Shown one piece after another: positions 11,708-23,260 of a stretch of DNA of 23,260 nt. The DNA is from Chara braunii. Its lineage: Eukaryota > Streptophyta > Charophyceae > Charales > Characeae. The stretch lies in NCBI GenBank assembly GCA_003427395.1, contig BFEA01000318.1, forward strand, positions 1,191,332 through 1,214,591, in the 5' to 3' direction. Each line of letters starts with the position of its first letter. Within the stretch, counting starts at the first letter, position 1. Below the pieces are notes generated by a model that saw only the letters and a program-made list of their open reading frames with translations, had not been told where the DNA came from and searched no databases. Made by a program: the position numbers and the translations under genes.

Positions 11708-11709
<2 letters not shown>

Positions 11710-12117
11710 CCCCCCCATCTCTCACTTTCTCGGGTGGGGGGAGGTGAGGTCCCTGGTAAGGCAGGGAGGAGAAGGTGAGGAACTGCCCCAGAAGTGGCGG
11801 GACAGGGAGAGGAGGAGGGGGTCGCAATCGAAACCCCTTGAGGGGCGAAATGGGAGTAGCAGGAGAAGGACGAAGAGGGGGGGGGGGCAGGATGCCGGAT
11901 CAGGAGGACGAGGGGGTCGGGATTTGGTCGGTCAGGATGGAAATGCGGCGAAAGAGGAAGCAGAGGGATGGGAGAGGGTCAGGATTTGGTCGGGATAGGA
12001 TAGGGTGAAGCACGCAAGGTGAAGGATGGGAGGTCGGGATTTGGTCGGGATAGGGTGAAGCATGCAACGAAAGATTGCCTGCTTCGAGGAGGAAGACGTC
12101 GAGGAGAATCCTCACGG
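11708..12117. repeat. G/A-rich minisatellite region
   Basis: Strongly purine-rich + strand. The phrase GGTCGGGATTTGGTCGG or a close variant occurs near 11916, 11978 and 12032; two copies continue with GGGATAGG and GTGAAGCA-GCAA. The assembly gap follows. Confidence 0.7.
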
Positions 12118-12603
12118 NNNNNNNNNNNNNNNNNNNNNNNNNNNNNNNNNNNNNNNNNNNNNNNNNNNNNNNNNNNNNNNNNNNNNNNNNNNNNNNNNNN
12201 NNNNNNNNNNNNNNNNNNNNNNNNNNNNNNNNNNNNNNNNNNNNNNNNNNNNNNNNNNNNNNNNNNNNNNNNNNNNNNNNNNNNNNNNNNNNNNNNNNNN
12301 NNNNNNNNNNNNNNNNNNNNNNNNNNNNNNNNNNNNNNNNNNNNNNNNNNNNNNNNNNNNNNNNNNNNNNNNNNNNNNNNNNNNNNNNNNNNNNNNNNNN
12401 NNNNNNNNNNNNNNNNNNNNNNNNNNNNNNNNNNNNNNNNNNNNNNNNNNNNNNNNNNNNNNNNNNNNNNNNNNNNNNNNNNNNNNNNNNNNNNNNNNNN
12501 NNNNNNNNNNNNNNNNNNNNNNNNNNNNNNNNNNNNNNNNNNNNNNNNNNNNNNNNNNNNNNNNNNNNNNNNNNNNNNNNNNNNNNNNNNNNNNNNNNNN
12601 NNN
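12118..12603. other. Assembly gap (486 N)
   Basis: Unbroken run of N, ending directly in a (GA)n tract. Any frame drawn across it is meaningless. Confidence 1.

Positions 12604-12669
<66 letters not shown>
12604..12669. repeat. (GA)n microsatellite at the gap edge
   Basis: About 33 GA units adjoining the gap, which probably broke at this repeat. Confidence 0.97.
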
Positions 12670-12672
<3 letters not shown>

Positions 12673-12691
12673 TATGCCAACTCTTGCGGCC

Positions 12692-12952
12692 TACCAGGCT
12701 ACCGACCGGGCCGCCCGAGTCACCTTGTTTGCCGGGCGGCCCGGCCGTGCAAGGGCTAAAGAAGGTCCCAGCCAAAAAAAAAGGAACCCCCCCCCAAAAA
12801 ACCTGAAAAAAAACTACGTTATGCGGAAAATAAACTGAACAACGTTTGCCTCAGGGTCACATCGAAATTCTTTACCAAATTTAAAATAGAAAAGTTTTTT
12901 TTTTTTTTTTGCCCGGCCGGGCAAGTGGTCCCGGTCCAGTCTGGTAGCCTAG
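12692..12952 (+). mobile_element. Mutator-like MITE, copy 3
   Basis: A 261-bp member of the family at 4357 and 4806, in the same orientation, with a perfect 9-bp target duplication CTTGCGGCC (12683-12691 and 12953-12961). The right end CTGGTAGCCTAG pairs with left-end AGGCTACC. The conserved core (GTTTGCCTCAGGGTCACAT..ACCAAATTTAAAAT) lies at about 12843-12887. Poly(A) and poly(T) tracts flank the core as in the other copies. Confidence 0.82.
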
Positions 12953-13057
12953 CTTGCGGCCTGAATAGATAAGCAGTAGAAAACCAAAAGTACCCCCTCG
13001 GCAAGACCAAAAGAATAAAAATGAAAAGAGTATTTACTCGTTGTCGTTTGGTTCTCG

Positions 13058-13086
13058 TTCTCCTCCTCCTCCTCCTCCTCCTCCTC
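13058..13086. repeat. (CTC)n microsatellite
   Basis: About nine CTC units. It lies just upstream of the pyrimidine-rich array at 13170. Confidence 0.9.
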
Positions 13087-13169
13087 TTGCGATCTTCGTG
13101 TGTCCATCGCGTTCGCATTGCAACGTCCCAACCGCGATACTTCCTTGTTCCACCAACTCCTGTACCCTC

Positions 13170-13432
13170 CATCTCTCAACGTTCTCTCTCTCCCAATGTC
13201 TCCCTCTGCCTGCTTCCCCATCCCTCTCCCCCCGTAGCAACCATCTCTCGACGTTCTCTCTCTCTCCCGATCTCTCCCGATCTCTCCCGATCTCTCCCGA
13301 TCTCTCCCGATCTCTCCCTCCGCCTGCTTTTCCATCCCTCTCTCTCCCCGTCGCAACCACCTCTCGACATTTTGTCTCTCCCGATGTTTCCCTCCGCCTG
13401 CTTTTCCATCCCTCTCTCCCCGCGTCCCCCGT
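13170..13432. repeat. Three-unit CT-rich array with an internal 10-bp expansion
   Basis: Units at about 13170-13241, 13242-13357 and 13358-13432 share CA-CTCTC-ACGTTCTCTC, CCTCYGCCTGCTT-CCATCC and CCCCGT-GCAACC. The middle unit is longer because GATCTCTCCC is repeated about five times (13268-13317). Arg/Glu-rich minus-strand and Ser/Pro-rich plus-strand frames here are by-products. Confidence 0.8.
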
Positions 13433-13543
13433 CTGCAGCATCCCCGAGCCCATATACCTCGATAATGAGCACTGCCTTCTTCATCTCCCCTCCTCTTAAC
13501 CACCTCCCCCCCCAATTTAATTGTTGACTCCCACGAGTCCATA

Positions 13544-13597
13544 CCCACGATTGACTTGAGCGAACACTTTTCGATCTCACCTCAAGTCAATCGTGGG
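13544..13597. repeat. 17-bp inverted repeat with 20-base loop
   Basis: CCCACGATTGACTTGAG (13544-13560) and its exact reverse complement (13581-13597). Confidence 0.9.
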
Positions 13598-13628
13598 GAG
13601 AGTTTTCCTGGGAGCTCCTTTTGCCCCG

Positions 13629-13629
<1 letters not shown>

Positions 13630-13701
<72 letters not shown>
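13630..13701. repeat. (GA)n microsatellite
   Basis: About 35 GA units. Confidence 0.97.
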
Positions 13702-13703
<2 letters not shown>

Positions 13704-13904
13704 TGTATATTTAGACCCCTGATATGGCATGCATGTGTTTCTTTTTTCCCTATATGTGCGGACGAAGCCGCACTGGCTTTGGATTTTTCCCTTTATTTCC
13801 CTCGTTTGTTTGTTTTTTCGGTTGGGGGGGGGAGGAGGGGGGGGAGGGGGGGGGTCTTGATTCTTGGGAAAATGCAAGTACGGCTTCTTCTGTGGTGAGA
13901 CCAA

Positions 13905-14072
13905 GGGCCTTGACGCACACACGAAACGGAAATAGAACGAGTGCATGTTGCCACATAAACTGTAAAGATTCGTCCGTTACTGTCAATAATAACGAACGTA
14001 TCTTGCCACCTTCTGTGGGAAGATGCACTCGTTTTTTTTTTGTTACGTGTGTGCCGTGTGGCGAGGTGGCCC
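13905..14072 (+). mobile_element. PIF/Harbinger-like MITE, copy 1
   Basis: A 168-bp element beginning GGGCC and ending GGCCC. Inverted subterminal sequence includes GCACACACGAAACG on the left and CGTGTGTGCCGTGTGGCGAGG on the right in shortened form. Flanking triplets are CAA (13902-13904) and TAA (14073-14075). The interior resembles the copy at 19474 (AATAACGA-CGTATCTTGCCACC, then GTGGGAAGATGCACT). Inverted repeats starting GGGCC with a TWA-type 3-bp target fit Tourist/PIF-Harbinger MITEs. The left triplet differs by one base. Confidence 0.7.
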
Positions 14073-14208
14073 TAACTGCTGCTGCTTCTGCTGCTCCAGC
14101 TGACGTCCACGGGATATTGTGAATCGTGTTCTGTATGATTTTTTCTGTGACAGGCTTGAGACGGAGCAGGCTGGTGCGGCGCGCTTTGCGATCGGGAAGA
14201 CAAACAAT

Positions 14209-14258
14209 AGAAAAAGACAGAAAAAGACAGAAAAAGACAGAAAAAGACAGAAAAAGAC
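14209..14258. repeat. (GAAAAAGACA)n minisatellite
   Basis: Five tandem copies of a 10-base AAAAAGACAG unit. Confidence 0.9.
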
Positions 14259-14259
14259 A

Positions 14260-14398
14260 AGTCTCAGCGTGGGAGGCGGGCGTGAAAGGAGGGCAGGGAG
14301 GGAAGCAGAAGGAAAGAAGAGAGGGAGAGGAGAGGGGAGAGAGAGTGAGAGGCGAGAGAGAAAGAGAGGGGGAGAGAGAGAGAGAGGGAGAGAGTTGA
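14260..14398. repeat. Purine-rich (GA/GGA) tract
   Basis: About 140 bases of nearly pure G/A on the + strand, with irregular GAGAGG units. The long minus-strand frame here (up to 336 codons, 13750-14760) is low-complexity and not a gene. Confidence 0.8.
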
Positions 14399-14563
14399 GA
14401 TGACAATGATGGTCTCGCGGGAAGGGAAAAAAAAGTTGAAGTTGATGTGATATGATCCGCAAGTGGAAGTGCGATATGGTAGTGCTGGAAGTGGATAAGC
14501 TGTTTTGGGAAACAGATAAGACATGCGTTTTTTCTTTGGGGGGGGGGGAAGGGGGAAGTGGGC

Positions 14564-14699
14564 ATAAGGTTTATTGAGAAGTGGATAAGGTTTATTGAGA
14601 AGTGGATAAGGTTTATTGAGAAGTGGATAAGGTTTTTGAAGAAGTGGATGAGGTTTATTGAGAAGTGGATAAGGTTTATTGAGAAGTGGATAAGGTTTT
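14564..14699. repeat. 21-bp minisatellite, six full units and a partial
   Basis: The unit ATAAGGTTTATTGAGAAGTGG starts at 14564, 14585, 14606, 14627, 14648 and 14669, with a partial unit at 14690. The fourth and fifth units carry small changes. Because 21 is a multiple of 3, it reads as repeated RFIEKWI; nothing else suggests a gene. Confidence 0.95.
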
Positions 14700-14876
14700 C
14701 AGGAATTGCAGATACGATGATGCTCTGGCAGTGCAGTCGCTCATGTCCTCCTCTGCGCAATTGTCCCGCAGATCCTTGTGCCAGCGGAAGGCTCTTAGAA
14801 TTATCATAATTTTTTTTTTAATTATTATTATTATTATTTTTTTAATTCTTCTTCCCACCGACCTCTCTGTTGATCC

Positions 14877-15120
14877 TCTCTGATACTTCTGACAATCTCT
14901 GACCGCTTCTCTTACAATTCTCTCGCTGCACTGCAATCCGTCCTCTGACAGCTTGCGGTCAGTTCTCGCCCTGACAGGTAGTCTGACAGTTCTGTGTCAA
15001 TTCTCTGACAGTTCTGTGTCAATTCTCTGACAGTTCTGTGAAAGTTCCTCTGACAGTTCTTTATCAATCTTCTGGAAGTTCTCTGTCACTTCTCTGACAG
15101 TTCCCTTACAGCTCTGACAG
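14877..15120. repeat. Degenerate ~22-bp repeat upstream of RAE1
   Basis: The phrase TCTGACAGTTCTGTGTCAAT and variants recur about ten times, most regularly at 14990-15065. It ends about 90 bases upstream of the RAE1 ATG, so it lies in the promoter or 5' UTR. No TATA box was identified. Confidence 0.75.
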
Positions 15121-15161
15121 TCGGGGCGACTGTGATAGTAGATTGACAGACCTCTGGTGTA

Positions 15162-15193
15162 ATTAGAGATTTTTTTTTTCTTTTTTTTCTCAG
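15162..15193 (+). promoter_or_regulatory. Possible 5'-UTR intron acceptor of RAE1
   Basis: An almost unbroken T tract ends in ctcag at 15189-15193, 13 bases before the ATG. This is a strong polypyrimidine-plus-AG acceptor. A candidate donor CAG|gtagtc lies at 14978, but no transcript evidence is available. Confidence 0.35.
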
Positions 15194-15206
15194 TTAATTG
15201 ACGAAG

Positions 15207-23003
<7,797 letters not shown>

Positions 23004-23260
23004 GTAAGCAAGCAAGTAGTTTTTTTTTTTTTTTTTTTTTTTNTTAAAGCATTCATGACAGTTTCACGACACACGGGGAATCGCGACACAGCACAACAAC
23101 CGCTGTTGCAAAGAGTACAATTCAATTATTAACTCGATCGCTGTAGCAAGGAGTACAATTCAATTGCTTTTTTGCCCGGCGATATTATGAAATGAGCAAG
23201 TAACCTGAATTAAAAATAGGATGCTCTTTTTTTTTTTTTTTTTTTTTTTTTCCCTTTCTT
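23004..23260 (+). other. Start of RAE1 intron 4
   Basis: It begins gtaagc and continues past the right edge. It holds a T run with an N at 23043, a 27-base repeat (CGCTGT-GCAA-GAGTACAA) at 23101 and 23139, and a second T run near the edge. Confidence 0.85.

Noticed and set aside
12019-12838. Frames of about 240-290 codons on both strands across 11900-12838
   Set aside because: They are built from the N gap and the (GA)n tract; no real coding sequence is present.
12949-13548. 199-codon minus-strand Arg/Glu/Gly-rich frame
   Set aside because: It is the translation of the CT-rich tandem array and ends inside the MITE; open frames on both strands reflect repeat composition.
13750-14760. 336-codon minus-strand frame
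   Set aside because: It runs through the Harbinger-like MITE, the GA-rich tract and the 21-bp minisatellite; repetitive Ser/Leu/Phe content, no domain.

Overview
This is eukaryotic nuclear DNA, most likely from a streptophyte (a plant or charophyte-type green alga). The one gene I recognise is split by long introns. Its protein reads as the mRNA-export WD40 protein RAE1 (GLE2/Rae1), with plant-like wording such as the VAMHEGPI segment. The very high load of microsatellites, minisatellites and short non-autonomous transposons recalls a large charophyte genome such as Chara, but that is inference only. Nothing in the window looks bacterial, organellar or viral.

Layout. Positions 1-4350 hold no recognisable gene; I see a 66-bp tandem repeat at the left edge, a diverged ~125-bp array and short hairpins. 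Positions 4350-7450 are a transposon-rich stretch: two copies of a ~260-290 bp element with 9-bp target duplications (Mutator-like), and a 338-bp element with an 8-bp duplication (hAT-like) lying inside one unit of a 65-bp tandem repeat. Positions 7450-11400 are non-coding, with a degenerate repeat array (8731-9430) and a cluster of fold-back sequences (10871-11125). Positions 11400-15200 hold a SINE tail, (CT)n/(GA)n tracts, a 486-base assembly gap, a third copy of the Mutator-like element, a 168-bp PIF/Harbinger-like MITE and several minisatellites.

The gene: RAE1 runs on the + strand from the ATG at 15207 past the right edge. Four exons can be joined by GT-AG introns: 15207-15278, 17757-17843, 19283-19351 and 22810-23003. 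The first three introns are phase 0 and the fourth is phase 2. Together the exons give 140 codons plus two bases, the N-terminal part of the protein up to the start of the third WD40 blade. Intron 1 holds a 379-bp GATT-rich duplication. Intron 2 ends in a tandem array carrying seven CACGTG motifs in 383 bp. Intron 3 holds a second Harbinger-like MITE, a perfect 65-bp-arm tRNA-like palindrome, a tRNA-derived SINE and a LINE fragment.

Assembly warning: positions 21294-21331 are the exact Tn5/Nextera mosaic-end junction (two inverted 19-mers). This is library adapter, not genome, so the sequence on either side of it in intron 3 may not be contiguous. Single N bases sit inside or beside homopolymers at 4901, 20524 and 23043 and are also suspect joins. 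Long apparent reading frames elsewhere come from (GA)n, (CT)n, poly(T), 21-bp minisatellite or N tracts and are not genes.
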